Positions 12,022 to 22,735 of a DNA stretch of 64,000 bases are shown one piece after another; the stretch's first letter is position 1; each line of letters opens with the position of its first letter. Source of the DNA: Ramazzottius varieornatus. Its lineage: Eukaryota > Tardigrada > Eutardigrada > Parachela > Ramazzottiidae. The stretch spans positions 2,953,972-3,017,971 of the forward strand of contig BDGG01000005.1 of NCBI GenBank assembly GCA_001949185.1, written 5' to 3'. Made by a program: the position numbers and the translations under genes. Under the pieces are notes generated by a model that was not told the DNA's origin, made no database searches, and was given only the letters and a program-made list of their open reading frames with translations.

Positions 12022-14437
12022 ATGTTGTACTTGACTATACTACCTACCTTGTTGGCGCTCGTCGCTTATGTCTTTGCGTCCCCGCTCGTTGGAGATACCC
12101 CAGTTACCGCTACCGTGCATTTGGAACCAAACGACAACTTCGTCACCGGAACGATCACGCTGAGACAACAAAACATGGCTCAGGGAATAACATTCACCGG
12201 ATCAATCGAAGGACTCAAGCCAGGTGAGTGAATGTTGAGCAAAACAAAATACTTTGATTGATACCTTTACGACGCAGAGTTGCTTACTGATAAGCTAGCT
12301 TCCTGTTTCCAGGAAAACATGGATTCCACGTGAGTACATTCGCAGACGATTCTGATAGCATAATCGTATAAGTACGCAACTAGCTTCCCGGGGCCGGCGA
12401 TTTGATGTTATCCTTTTTCAGTTCCACGAGAAAGGTGACACCGGTAACAACTGTATGAATGCTGGCGAACACTACAACCCATCGGGGAAGAACCATTCCG
12501 ATCCCCACGATCCCAATAGACATTTTGGAGACTTTGGTAACATCGAAGCCGACAGTAAGTTTCGATTTGCTGTTGATCAGAGTTATCATGAATGTCGGTC
12601 CGCCACCGCCATGTGGCAAATGCGGATATACCGCCCGTTTTAGCAGACTTGCTTCCAGCTATAAAATTAAGGCGTTCTGGGCTGGATCGTAGTGCAACTT
12701 CGAAACCAATCTTCCTTGGCCCGACATCCATCGTAAAATCGCCTGAAAATTACTGGCCAAATCTCTGCTTAGAAGAAGTCGAAATCGACATAAACCAGAG
12801 AAGGTGCAAAGACAAAAGTGCAACAACTTTCGCTAATTTCAGGGCCATTTCCGAATTTTGTTTTCAGGTTTTCATGGAAGTCATGCGTTATCTACTGTCC
12901 AAAAGAATGAGAGCAAGTCTTAATTGTAAGCTTCACAAAAAGAAGTCGAAATCTTGAACTTAGCGTTCACAACAAGAGCCAGAAGTTTTGCGGCAGGGAT
13001 TTTCGACAAAAAAGGCCAAATCGCTGGTATTACAGTCCCACGGCTTCTACCTGTGAGATTTGTTAGTTCAAACGCCGAAATCCAGCTTTGACCGATTCAT
13101 TTGTTCGCGGAATGGATTACCGTGCAGATTGTTTGAGACCGCTCAGCTGATCAGCTACAGAGTTGATTCCCTGATTAAGTTGAACATTAATAGGATATTT
13201 ATCAGTCAAGCGTACTTTCACAATATTGGCGAGCAGTCCCGTGGGAATCAGTGTTCAGCCGCAGAAGGAGCAATTGTCAAATCTCGCAGGTGGGACTGTA
13301 CTTTAAGGTGCCAATGATGCGGGACAGGTTTGGACCCGGGTGCGTGTAGAAAGACCGCGCGAATGGTGGGTGAAATATCTGGTCAACGTGCGTATCCATC
13401 AGCTGCTCGCTATGACATCACACATAACAGCCAATACTGCGCGTACCGGGGGGATTCTCTCCTCGAACCCGGACCAATCTTGTCCCACATCATCGGCACT
13501 TTAAAGTAATTCATTTGCCAAGTTTTCGAGGCAGTTGAGTAATCTAGTGTAACTTTTTATGATAACGTACAGTAGGTATTTGAACGTTTGTTAAGGTCAA
13601 ATTGGGGATTGATATTCAAACATGGAACTTTACAGACCTCGTTTTGTTCGTGACGAGCAGCCTTCCCCACCGGAAGTCCTACTAGTCATTTCTCCTAACT
13701 GTCCATTAATGTAGGTGAACCAGTTATAGCTCGGAGCCTTGTTCGGAAGAGCCTCCGATTCATTATACCGACCATATAACATTTGGGATCAGTCCTGGTA
13801 TGCTACAGAGCATTTTGGGTGCATTTTGGGTTCAGTAAAGGTTCATATATGTGACATATACGTCTATCGGACATGACTGTTACATACATGAACCATACAT
13901 GAACCCGTAATGGAACATTCACGTCCGATAGGCATATATGTCACANNNNNNNNNNNNNNNNNNNNNNNNNNNNNNNNNNNNNNNNNNNNNNNNNNACCCA
14001 AAATGCACCCAAAATGCTCTGTAGCAAACCAGGACTGATCCCAAATGTTATATGGTCGGTATAATGGATCGCAGGCTTTTTCGAACAGGGGAAGAAGCAG
14101 CATAAAAAGTTGTATGGAAAGTCTGAAGAACTGAACGGAAAAGAAACAGTCTAAATTTTCAAACGTCGAAGTTCGAGGTGGGAGCCAGTTTGCTTGACCG
14201 GGCAGTAATTAATTGAAAATATTGTCGGTAGGTTGGGGTGTGGCCAGAGTGGACGGTCTGATCGATCCCAAAAACCTGGTGTCCTTGTTCAACGCAAGCA
14301 ACAGTGTGATTGGACGAACCTTGGTGGTGCACACGTTGGAAGACGATCTGGGCAAAGGCGACAATGCGGAAAGCACGAAGACCGGTAACGCCGGTGGTAG
14401 ACTCGCTTGTGGTATCGTTGGGTATGACCAGAAGTAG
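12022..14437 (+). CDS. Secreted Cu/Zn superoxide dismutase, copy 2
   Basis: Four exons in phase: 12022-12223, 12313-12329, 12422-12554, 14232-14437 (185 aa). A signal peptide ([17 protein letters not shown]) is followed by the SOD barrel starting [14 protein letters not shown]. The second exon is only 17 nt and encodes most of GKHGFH; with the next exon it forms GFHFHEKGD carrying two copper ligands. Remaining ligands: [35 protein letters not shown]; Cys in GNNCMN and RLACGIVG; active-site Arg in GGRLACG. The last intron is 1.68 kb, against 84 bp in copy 3, because two MITEs and an assembly gap lie within it. No stop or frameshift is seen. Confidence 0.9.
13299..13508. mobile_element. TA-flanked MITE in SOD copy 2 intron (family E)
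   Basis: Inverted ends of about 40 bp: ACTTTAAGGTGCCAATGATG on the left and its imperfect reverse complement ending ATCGGCACTTTAAAGT on the right, with GGGACAGG / CTTGTCCC further in. TA dinucleotides flank both ends, as for Tc1/mariner-type insertions. There is no coding capacity. Confidence 0.7.
13764..14064. mobile_element. Long palindromic MITE split by an assembly gap (family D)
   Basis: Left arm from TTATACCGACCATATAAC, right arm ending GTTATATGGTCGGTATAA, complementary over about 65 bp (TTGGGATCAGTCCTGGT, AGAGCATTTTGGGTGCATTT). A second nested palindrome (TATGTGACATATACGTCTAT and its partner before the gap) makes the whole unit strongly self-complementary. The 50 N at 13946-13995 fall inside it. 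Confidence 0.75.
13946..13995. other. Assembly gap (50 N)
   Basis: A run of exactly 50 N inside a palindromic element. The true missing length is unknown. It lies in an intron, so it does not touch coding sequence. Confidence 0.95.
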
Positions 14438-14991
14438 TAAGACACTGAAAAGAATATATTCCACGCCATGCGGCTCGAATCTTACCTTACTAGACTACCA
14501 AATATTGATAGTTTTCGCAAGCTGAATTTCTCGGCGGTAGAAGACCTTGTTTGCTTACGTCCAGCCAGGAACACTTAGTCGAGTGTATTTTTCAATTGAT
14601 TTGCGATGGGCAAACTAAATTTGATTATTACTGAGCCCCCATTGAACTGTCTAGTATACTGTTTACTTGCGATGAATTTGAGGCTGCACTATATATAAGT
14701 TTTCGAGTTACAAGTTAAAAGTCGGTAAATACCTGTAGGCGATTATTGCAAGGATATTACATGGCCGGAAGTGCGTATTGGATAACAAGCGTTTGTGCGG
14801 CATTACACGTCTTCAAGTCTCAGCAAGCGCACTCATTCGACAGCGTAAACATACAAACTTGCCAATCACGTTATTAAACCAGCTCAGTCTTGTAATTCCG
14901 AGCACACATTGTTCTGAGCTCTACTTTTCCCACATTTGAGCCCTGTTCTGACTGCTTTTGGTTTCCTCGACAAAAATTTACCGCTAGAAAA
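14438..14991. other. Spacer between SOD copies 2 and 3
   Basis: No gene. It contains the TATA-like element at 14690-14698. Nothing else interpretable. Confidence 0.4.
14690..14698 (+). promoter_or_regulatory. Candidate TATA element of SOD copy 3
   Basis: TATATATAA lies about 300 bp before the ATG at 14992. Distance is long for a compact gene, so a 5' UTR intron or another promoter remains possible. Confidence 0.25.
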
Positions 14992-15810
14992 ATGTTGTTC
15001 GCATGCTTGATTGCCGCCGTTTTTGGCTTATTGGCTTCCTCGTTCGCAACTCCGCTCGTAGGAGATACTCCGGTAACTGCCACCATCAGGCTGGAACCGA
15101 ATGTGAACTCCGTCAAAGGAACAATCACTCTCAAGCAGCAGAATGCACTCCAGCCGGTATCCTTTAGTGGAACGATTGAGGGACTGACACCAGGTACGTA
15201 TTCAAGCTGTTTACCGCAGTGTTCGATTAGCAGAATGCAACTCGAAGTTTGGGCGTTGTACAACACCGGCTTCATCGTTTGCCTAACTTTTAGGAAAACA
15301 TGGATTCCACGTAAGTCGATCGCAGTAACTCTACGGTTTAAAAACGCCCTTCGGCGAAAATAGCAACGTCTGCTGTCGATCTAGTTCCACGAGAAAGGTG
15401 ATACTGGTAACAAGTGCGTGGATGCCGGGCCCCACTTCAATCCGTCTGGACAGCAACATTCCGATCCTTACGACCCCAACAGACATTACGGAGATTTCGG
15501 AAACATTGAAGCCGACAGTAAAATTCTTTGGTCACTCACTGTACAGTGCACAAAATATTTGGACCTAACTCGCCACGTGGTCAAGGTGGGTTCTTTTTCA
15601 GGCCACGGTAGGGCGAACGTTGAAGGTACGATTGATCCTCTAAAGCTTATCTCTCTGTTCAACACAAGCGGAAGTGTGGCCGGACGAACATTGGTGGTAC
15701 ATGCTCTTGAAGACGATCTGGGCAAGGGTGGCAATGCTGAAAGCAAGAAAACCGGTAACGCTGGTGCCAGGCTGGCATGCGGAATCGTCCGGCTGGACAA
15801 GAAACAGTAG
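14992..15810 (+). CDS. Secreted Cu/Zn superoxide dismutase, copy 3
   Basis: Four exons: 14992-15193, 15294-15310, 15385-15517, 15602-15810 (186 aa). Exon lengths are 202, 17, 133 and 209 nt, almost exactly those of copy 2, so the two arose by tandem duplication. Signal peptide FACLIAAVFGLLASSF, then the SOD domain. Metal ligands and disulfide are kept: GFH+[52 protein letters not shown]. One change stands out: the usual Gly after CGIV is Arg (CGIVRLDKKQ). Intact, probably secreted and active. Confidence 0.92.
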
Positions 15811-16067
15811 CCTCTCATGAGAAGGAAGAATCGCGTAGAGACTATTACCGTGTTAAACGGGACGTCGGCTTTATATTTTTTAGCCTTGGCCATAGTTCTC
15901 AATTTTTCTGCTGTACCGGTCATTCCCCTTATTCGACACTAGTGCGGCAAATTTTTCTTTTTGGTTATGAAATTTTGATACGATGGTGGGCCACTGTCAT
16001 TCATGTCGTTTGTGAGTGGCGACCCCTATCGGTACCTAAGCATATATATACATAAACTGTACGAGGA
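15811..16067. other. Downstream flank of SOD copy 3
   Basis: Short AT-rich stretch with no gene; it ends at the left target-site duplication of the hAT element (16068-16075). Confidence 0.4.
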
Positions 16068-16374
16068 GCTGGACCTAAGGTTGTAGATTCCTAGTCAAAG
16101 GTCCTTGGAATGGAAAACACGAAAGGAATTCCTAATATTCCTGTATTCCTATATTCCTTCTCCAATATTCAACGGCCAAATTTAGAAATTCCGAGAACGC
16201 CAGTTTTCATCGCATATGGATATGGAACCATACAGATAACAGAATACACTGCGAGATCATCAATTACAGATCTAAAGCTGATAGTTTTCAAAGAAAAGTC
16301 TCTACCGGCTTCCACGACGTAACATTTGACAAGCCTGGTCAAGCAAAGCAAATGACCAGTTCTAACAATAAAAA

Positions 16375-18400
16375 CTAAACTGCAACCGTATAACCGAACA
16401 AGTGTTTCAGAGTACGGAAACCAGACGAAACCACTACCATTGCTACCTCTTCGGCATCATCTGCGTCAACTTCCGCGTCTTCCTCCAATAGCTCGGCCAT
16501 GAACTCATCGAACTCGACGGCGAGGGCTGGTACATGTGAATCCACCGAAGGCGTGGGATCTGCGACAGGTCCTGCGGTCTGAATGACATCCAGCACATCG
16601 TCCTTGGACTTGGCTTTCTCATTTACTCTGCAAACAAGGTAAAAGCGATGATTACTCGAAGATCGTAAGTCATGCTCAATTTTGTTGTATTGAAATTTTC
16701 GTTACTTAGGTGAAACTCGGTTTCTGGATGGAATAAACATGAGTGTTACACTCTTCAAGTAACCCCGCTTTTACCTTGAATCGCTTTCTTCTTCCGTTCT
16801 TCCTGCAGCTGCATCTTTACGGCACATATTCCTGTTACCAGGTCGACCTTCAGCAGATCGCGTGCATCTGTATACACACCCTTCATGCGAATCCACAGTC
16901 TTTCTACTCCAGCAGCGTGCGGGGATACTTTAAGGAGCAGTGTTGCCAAGTCTGCAAGCTCAGTATGTTCGGTTCGGACGTAAGACCAAAAGTCGAGAGG
17001 CTTCTCAATCAGGATGGTGCGTTCGCTCGCCACAGAGTGCTCGAGGAAGGTACTGTAGATGTCGGTCAGACATACACCAATCGCAGGAAGTGTACAGTCG
17101 TCACTTTCTGCATTTGCCTGGGCATCGAACAGTGGACGCAGAAGGGCCAGCACGTCTTTCAGGGAATCCCGGAACTGGCTGCTTCCAATGGCAGCCTTTG
17201 TGTCTCCGGGAAGGTAGTCCTCGTTGTCTCCGAACTTGACTGCGTAACTCTAACGTCAGAAACTCATTCAGTAGAGTACCCATAAGAGAGAGTTACACCG
17301 CCATATAGAATGGTAAGCCGCGGATCACCTCTAGTGCCATGGATGACTTCTGTACGTTGACGAAACTGAATTAATACGAGTACCATTGAGTGTGAGTTGG
17401 TCTTGGAAGTGAGATGGTTTTACTGTACAAAACGTCTTGCAGCTTAAAGAGTATTCCTAATGACTGATTGCTCACGCCAAGCCAACTGATGATGGAAAGA
17501 GCGCATTTATAGATTGCACAGAACTTCGGAAGGAACTTAAAGACATCTTGGAATATCAGATCGACCTGATGGGCACTGCACGGAAGAGATATAATTTTCG
17601 TATGAAGCTTCTTTAGGTCGGTTTTGGCTTTGCGATGAGCCCTGTCTGAATCACATGTTACCGCTTGGATTGTTCCGTTGTACTTTCCTCATGATCGCCA
17701 GAGCACTTTCAACTTGCTCAGTGACATGGTCGCCCGTATAACTAACGCCTGTAAGATTCTCGACTTTGCCAAAGTTGTGGTTCTCGGTGCTATTTTCTGT
17801 ACGGATGACGGCGACAAAACCTGCAGCGAAAAACGCCATATTTACAGAATAAAAACGTAATAAAAACTTTCGTAGAAGTTCTAGATAAGTTTTAGCGTCT
17901 TACCAAGCAGCTTATTCTTGGATACGTTCTTGACGCTATCGAAGGTTAAAGTCACAGTTGGCTGCCTACTGAATACTGTGCCGATCTCGGAAACAGCTTT
18001 CGATATTCTGTCCTTCACTACGGTTCGGAAGCTTGACACGTGGTCGGAGAAAGTTAATGAGTTCTACGAACGATTAATTTTCAACAGATCTGTAATACCG
18101 AAACCAAAAAAAATTAGTATCATTTTCATTAATATCGAGCGTAATGTAAGAATCAAATCGCGTAAGCTTTTACCTGAATGGCATATTACAGTCGAGGAAG
18201 GCACTGGCAAGCAGTCTTTCGAACTGGGACTTTTCGGAAGTCGTGAGAGGGCGGTCGACAAAGCCCATAAGGCTTCCTTGCGTGGTCGGGCGTTTCACGA
18301 ACAGGAGGTTGCCTTCAGCTGCTCTTTTCTCACACTTAGGTTGTTCAGTGTCCGGAACTCTATACTGTTTCTTGACTGCGGTACATGAACACATCCCAGC
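16375..18400 (-). pseudogene. Decayed hAT transposase
   Basis: Reading the minus strand from 18394: a segment PLTTSEKSQFERLLASAF, then FVELINFLRPRVKLPNR, which continues only after a frame change as VVKDRISKAVSEIGTVF and TLTFDSVKNVSKNKLLG (about 17905-18060). Next come VENLTGVSYTGDHV, a catalytic-core block with CDSDRAHRKAKTDL and LPCSAHQVDLIFQD (17520-17660), and the C-terminal dimerisation domain PLDFWSYVRTEHTELADLA...VERLW (16755-17153). An acidic tail ends at 16375. The order matches hAT transposases with RNase H-like fold and hAT-C domain. At least one frameshift (near 18015) indicates inactivity. Confidence 0.8.
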
Positions 18401-18582
18401 ACGTGCTTGACAAGGTAAGGCGACGTCCCATACTCCAAATATCTCTGCGTTGTGTTAGGGTTAATTACGACTGCAGATTGTTGTGGGGGTAATGTGTCTG
18501 ATTTCGTATCCGCTGAGTCGCATTCTGAACTTCCTCCTCGGTGGGATGATTGGGAGTTTGCGACCGCAAAGGTTTGGTCGAG

Positions 18583-18793
18583 TCAGTAAACAACTTTTTT
18601 TTCTCGTTCTGTTTTCCATTTTCCTTCTTTCGAGAAGTAGATGGTCCTGGTTTGGTCCTTGTCGCTCCAATACTCCACATTACCGTCTGGATACTTGCAT
18701 TGTTCGTCACCGTTGGGGTACACCTTCTTGGTCAGCATGTTGCCGTACTGGATTTCCCGGCTACCATCCACCAGGTTCTTCTCTGTTTGATTA
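18583..18793 (-). pseudogene. TCP10/CPAP (CENPJ) G-box-like exon fragment
   Basis: An acceptor (TTTGCAG) at 18794 opens a 70-codon frame ending in TGA at 18583. It contains the repeated pattern DGSREIQYGN, TKKVYPNGDEQ, KYPDGNVEYWSD and TRTIYFSKEGK, i.e. the alternating G/DG plus beta-strand units of the C-terminal TCP10 (G-box) domain of centriole proteins CPAP/Sas-4, which binds STIL. Only about 60 residues are present, with no companion exons seen nearby. It sits inside the hAT element, on the same strand as its transposase. Family assignment rests on pattern memory and is moderate. Confidence 0.5.
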
Positions 18794-18954
18794 CTGCAAA
18801 GAACGATACCGTTCTGTCAACAGCGCTGTGGCTTCAGAAGTCATCCGGGTAGCCAGAAGTGCAGAAATCAAGCTGAAAGAAATAAACGGGACGTCGAAGT
18901 AGCCCACTACAGACAGCTAATACCTTAAACAGCTGTATTGCCCAGAGTCGACTC

Positions 18955-21075
18955 CGACTTAACCTTGAATTGCTACTTCAGAATTTGAGATCGTCCACCA
19001 AGATGTTCCACAGGATCCCCAAAGCAGCGAGGAAGTTAGCAGCCCAGAGCCTGACAGACAGAACCCCAAAGGTGGTCGAGCTGAATACTGATCTAGTCTG
19101 GCGAGAGCTTATCCTGTTCGCTCTTACGGGACTAAAGAAACCTGAACCGCAAAAAGGGAAGAAGCAAAACCTCACTTCAACAGTGAAGGAGACCCTTTCT
19201 AGGCCAAAGATGGTTGTAGGTTCAGCTGAGAAAGCGAAAAAAGGGAAGAATGACAGTACGGACGCAACACTCAAGAAGATCGTCGAAGGGAAGCTGAATG
19301 ATGCAGACATCCGTGGAGCCCTTAGAGTCCTGTCCTCCGAAGACATCGTTTTAAATGCCTTCGACGCGATCCATAGAGAAAAACTGTCGCAAACTGTCGC
19401 ATCCTCCCGAACTATCACTCTTCTGGCAATGCTTTAGGTTTCCTTCCAAGCTCATCTACGGACAGCACATCCTGGCTTCAGCAAGAGGAGTTCAGCTAGC
19501 GTATCTGTTTGGTCCTATGCTCTTCTGTCTGGCCATCGAAGCTCTCACCAAGAAGCTCACTTCTCCTTTCAACCTATGGTACTGGGACGATGGAACCATC
19601 GGTGGGGACTGCAGCAAGGTACTCGCGGACCTCTGCACGGTGATTTCCGAAGGGATGCGCATCGGTCTCGAGCTGAACCCGTCGAAGTGTGAGCTCTTCC
19701 TACAGGGTGGCACATCAGGAGAAAGAGAAAGGATACGGAGGGCATTCAGCTTGGTGTGTCCTGGGATCATCTTCCCGTCTCGCGCGGAACTCACCCTCCT
19801 CGAAGCTCCGCTACTACAAGAAGTCCTGGAGCCTGCCATTGAAGAGAAGAGAGGTAAGTTGTCTGTACTGTCATCAAGACTAGATCTTCTTTTCTCTTAC
19901 CAGGCGCTGTTTTTGCTGGAAAAACTGCCTGGAGCTCCCCAAGCTGCTCTACGTCCTTCGCTGCTCGCCCACCTGGAAGGTTCCTGCAGCATTGCAAGCC
20001 TTTGACGATTTCCTCCGTCGCAGCGTAGCAGAGATCTCGAACAACAGTATGGATGGCTCCACATGGCTTCAAGCTTCCTTGCCCGTTAGGGCATCAGACG
20101 CGCAGAGAGGATCGCGCTCCCAGCCTTTATGGCTTCCATCCACTCTGTGCAGGCGCTGGTGCTCTCCATCTACCCGGAAAACGACCTGGACAGCGTCGTC
20201 AACGGCGGACTGGACCACTGGCCACTTCTGACTTCGGCTGAATTGCCAGTTCCCGCTCTTCGCCGACAGCAGCGTGTCCGGGACCTGCCTATGGTGACGG
20301 AAGAATTCGGAAGTCCGATCGACCAAAGCGATATGACAAGCAGGGCTAGACTGATGGCTGTTTCGACAAAGACCTTCGGAACCTGGCTGCGCGCTCTGCC
20401 GGCTTCTTCACTTGGGAATCTCCTCGACGACAACACACTGCGGATCAGCGTTGGGCTGCGGCTAGGATCGAGATTATGTCAGCCAACATGTGCCGCTGTG
20501 GAGAAGTAGTCGACGAGTATGGGCTCCACGGTCTGAGCTGTCTAAAGAGCGCGGGACGCCACAGTAGGCACGCTAGTCTGAACGAATCGGTGCGAAGAGC
20601 CTTTGTTATAATATTTCAAACAGCGCTTGCCTCTTGACATACAGCGAGGTAATGCTTTTTGGGTTATGGGTACTGCGAAAGAGACTAAAGGACTCGAAGA
20701 AACATTTTACGTTCTGAATCTTAGGAAGGGAAGAACCGTGTCCACGTAACTTGTTGATTTTGATTTAGTGTTCGGTTTCATTGTGGTCTTCCTTTGAAGA
20801 AAAAGTTACTTGTTTGAATAAAGCAATCCTTAGCAGGTGAGACGGTTCTCCACGTAGCTCCTGGACTTTTTCGCTGGCCTTTACGTAGAACTTGCACGTC
20901 GCGACGCGATGATTCGTTTTCTTGTACTTCCCCTCGCCGCGGTCGAATTGTTCTCAAACTTTCAGCCTGCTGGCATCATTCTCCTCTGCAGTCCGGGTTG
21001 TGGGAGTGGTATTTCGTCGTCCAAAGAGTCCATAGCGCTATAATATTGCTGTGGAATGAACTTAGAAGGCTGGAA
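18955..21075 (+). mobile_element. LINE-type retrotransposon, copy 1 (internally deleted)
   Basis: The copy begins with an N-terminal region (FHRIPKAARKLAAQSLTD...) then lacks the first RT blocks: it jumps from LSSEDIVL to NAFDAIHREK near 19350. RT motifs follow: LFGPMLFCLAIEAL, the catalytic YWDDG in the place of YADD, and GLELNPSKCELF. From about 19429 to 20607 it is almost identical to copy 2 at 55140-56318. About 360 bp present in copy 2 (56318-56675) are missing here, and the 3' UTR (AATAAA at 20817) resumes afterwards. Several reading-frame shifts make it inactive. It is nested in the hAT element. Confidence 0.85.
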
Positions 21076-21433
21076 GAAAGCTTTCTATGGAAAAGAAATT
21101 TTCAGCGCGAGAACGGCACACAGTATCCCCTGGGGTAACAGCTGTGTCATGCTGCCACCCTTCGGTTGCGTTCGGTGCGTCTGCTGGAACCCATCGACGG
21201 TTGTTTCTAGGCTATGTAGATCGGTGGAACCATTCATTTCGGTTTCGTTAGTCGAAGATGGAATTCCTATAGAAAACTAGGAATTCCACATGTTATTTTC
21301 CAGCCCGATCTAGTATTCCAGATTTGGAATTCCATCGTTCCAAATCCTCGCGGCATGGAACGGAAAGAAATTCCAGGAATGGAACGGAATTTGGAATAGA
21401 ATGGAATTAGGAATTCACAACCTTAGCTGGACC

Positions 21434-22735
21434 TAACTTTGTCGGCTGAAGCGCCGACAGCGATGAACGCTCCCGCTGCGCGCAACAAGCGAACTCTTCA
21501 CGAGTATCACCTCGTATACTAGCAGAAAGCTGGTATGATTCTGCCACTGGTTCAAACCGTCCGACGAGACTTACCATTCTTTATTGTCAGATTTTCTGGA
21601 GAAAGAATTCACGATGGCGTCGTGCAAGCTTGACAAGATCCTGTTCCTGAATGCCATGAATGGATACATGACTGAGCTGATGAGACGAGAAACAAGAAAC
21701 CAGTACAAGCTCATCAGTACTACAAAAGAGCGCATCATGCTGATCCAGTACCTGACCCAATACGTTGGATCATCCTTCCTGGAATCTAGCGATGGCGAAT
21801 GGGACATTGGTGAACAAGAGGAAGGAGGTTCACACAAACGTAAACGAAAGTCAAAGTTCGTGGCCGAGGCTGGTGACAAGGGACAGAAGCGAGGGTCTTG
21901 AAGCTGAACGCCGACGGTCGCTTCGTCAAACTCTCGAAGACCGGTAAACGCATTCTGTCTCTCGATGACAGCAGTGACGATGATGACAAAGCGTAGTTGC
22001 TGTAAAAAGCCGGCAATTTTGGTTGACTGTTTTGTCAGACGTTTCCATTCTATTTAGAGCTTTTTCTGAACCATTTGAACCTTAAGCTTGTTTTAGCATC
22101 TGCAAATTGTTTTAAATTAATTTGATATACCCAGCTTGTCTTGTTGTTTAATTTACGTTCTAGTCGGTTGTTGTCGGTTGTTTTCACTTAGGTTATTCTT
22201 GAGTGAAATTCTCAGGTGTACTTTTGGTGAATTTCTCTCTTGTCGGATTTTTTCTATAGGCTGCCTGATCGGTATATTTATTTTTTATCATCTGTTATTG
22301 TGAAATTTGTCATTGTTGCAGGCTTGTAGTCTGTTTGATTGATCCTCGGTTTTAATAGTGCACAGTCATGTTTCGGCGGTTTATAACAATACGCAGACAA
22401 TAGAACGTCAGCAATAGGAACAGTGCGGTCAAGCTAACGGTATCAATGTAGTTATACCCCATATCCTGAACGGGTTGGACCGTGTGGACCAGAGCCGTTC
22501 CACCTCTGCAACTAAAAGGTTTTCACCCAGGAGATTAGTAATCTATCGTTATGGATATGAACATGAGTAATGTGCGTTCAAGAAACAGGTTCGAAAGTGA
22601 TCGGGGTATGGAACAAAAGCTCTACCAGATAGGTTTTCGCGTTAGCTTACTCAAATACCGTGCGGAACATGGGGTGCAGAACTCAGCAACGAGCAGGAGG
22701 TAGACGATGCAGGAAAAACTCGACAGAAATCAACT
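21434..22735. other. Flank with one unrecognised acidic open frame
   Basis: At 21614 an ATG after an acceptor-like TTTATTGTCAG opens a frame (MASCKLDKILFLNAMNGYM...) ending at 21901, with a Glu/Asp-rich then Lys/Arg-rich tail (HKRKRKSK). A shifted frame continues NADGRFVKLSKTGKRILS and ends in SLDDSSDDDDKA at 21996. It could be a small nuclear protein broken by one frameshift, but I recognise no family. The rest to 22735 is T-rich and without features. Confidence 0.3.

Larger units (their letters stand above)
16076..21425 (-). mobile_element. hAT DNA transposon with exact 8-bp target-site duplication
   Basis: The element is flanked by direct repeats GCTGGACC at 16068-16075 and 21426-21433, the 8-bp duplication typical of hAT insertions. 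The ends are inverted: TAAGGTTGTAGATTCCTA on the left, TAGGAATTCACAACCTTA on the right. Subterminal regions on both sides are dense in GGAATTCC/ATTCC words, probably transposase-binding repeats (16110-16200 and 21270-21410). Inside, on the minus strand, lies a decayed hAT transposase. A LINE (about 18955-21075) is nested in it, and a TCP10-like exon sits between the two. Most of the 5.35 kb length is therefore acquired sequence. Confidence 0.88.
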
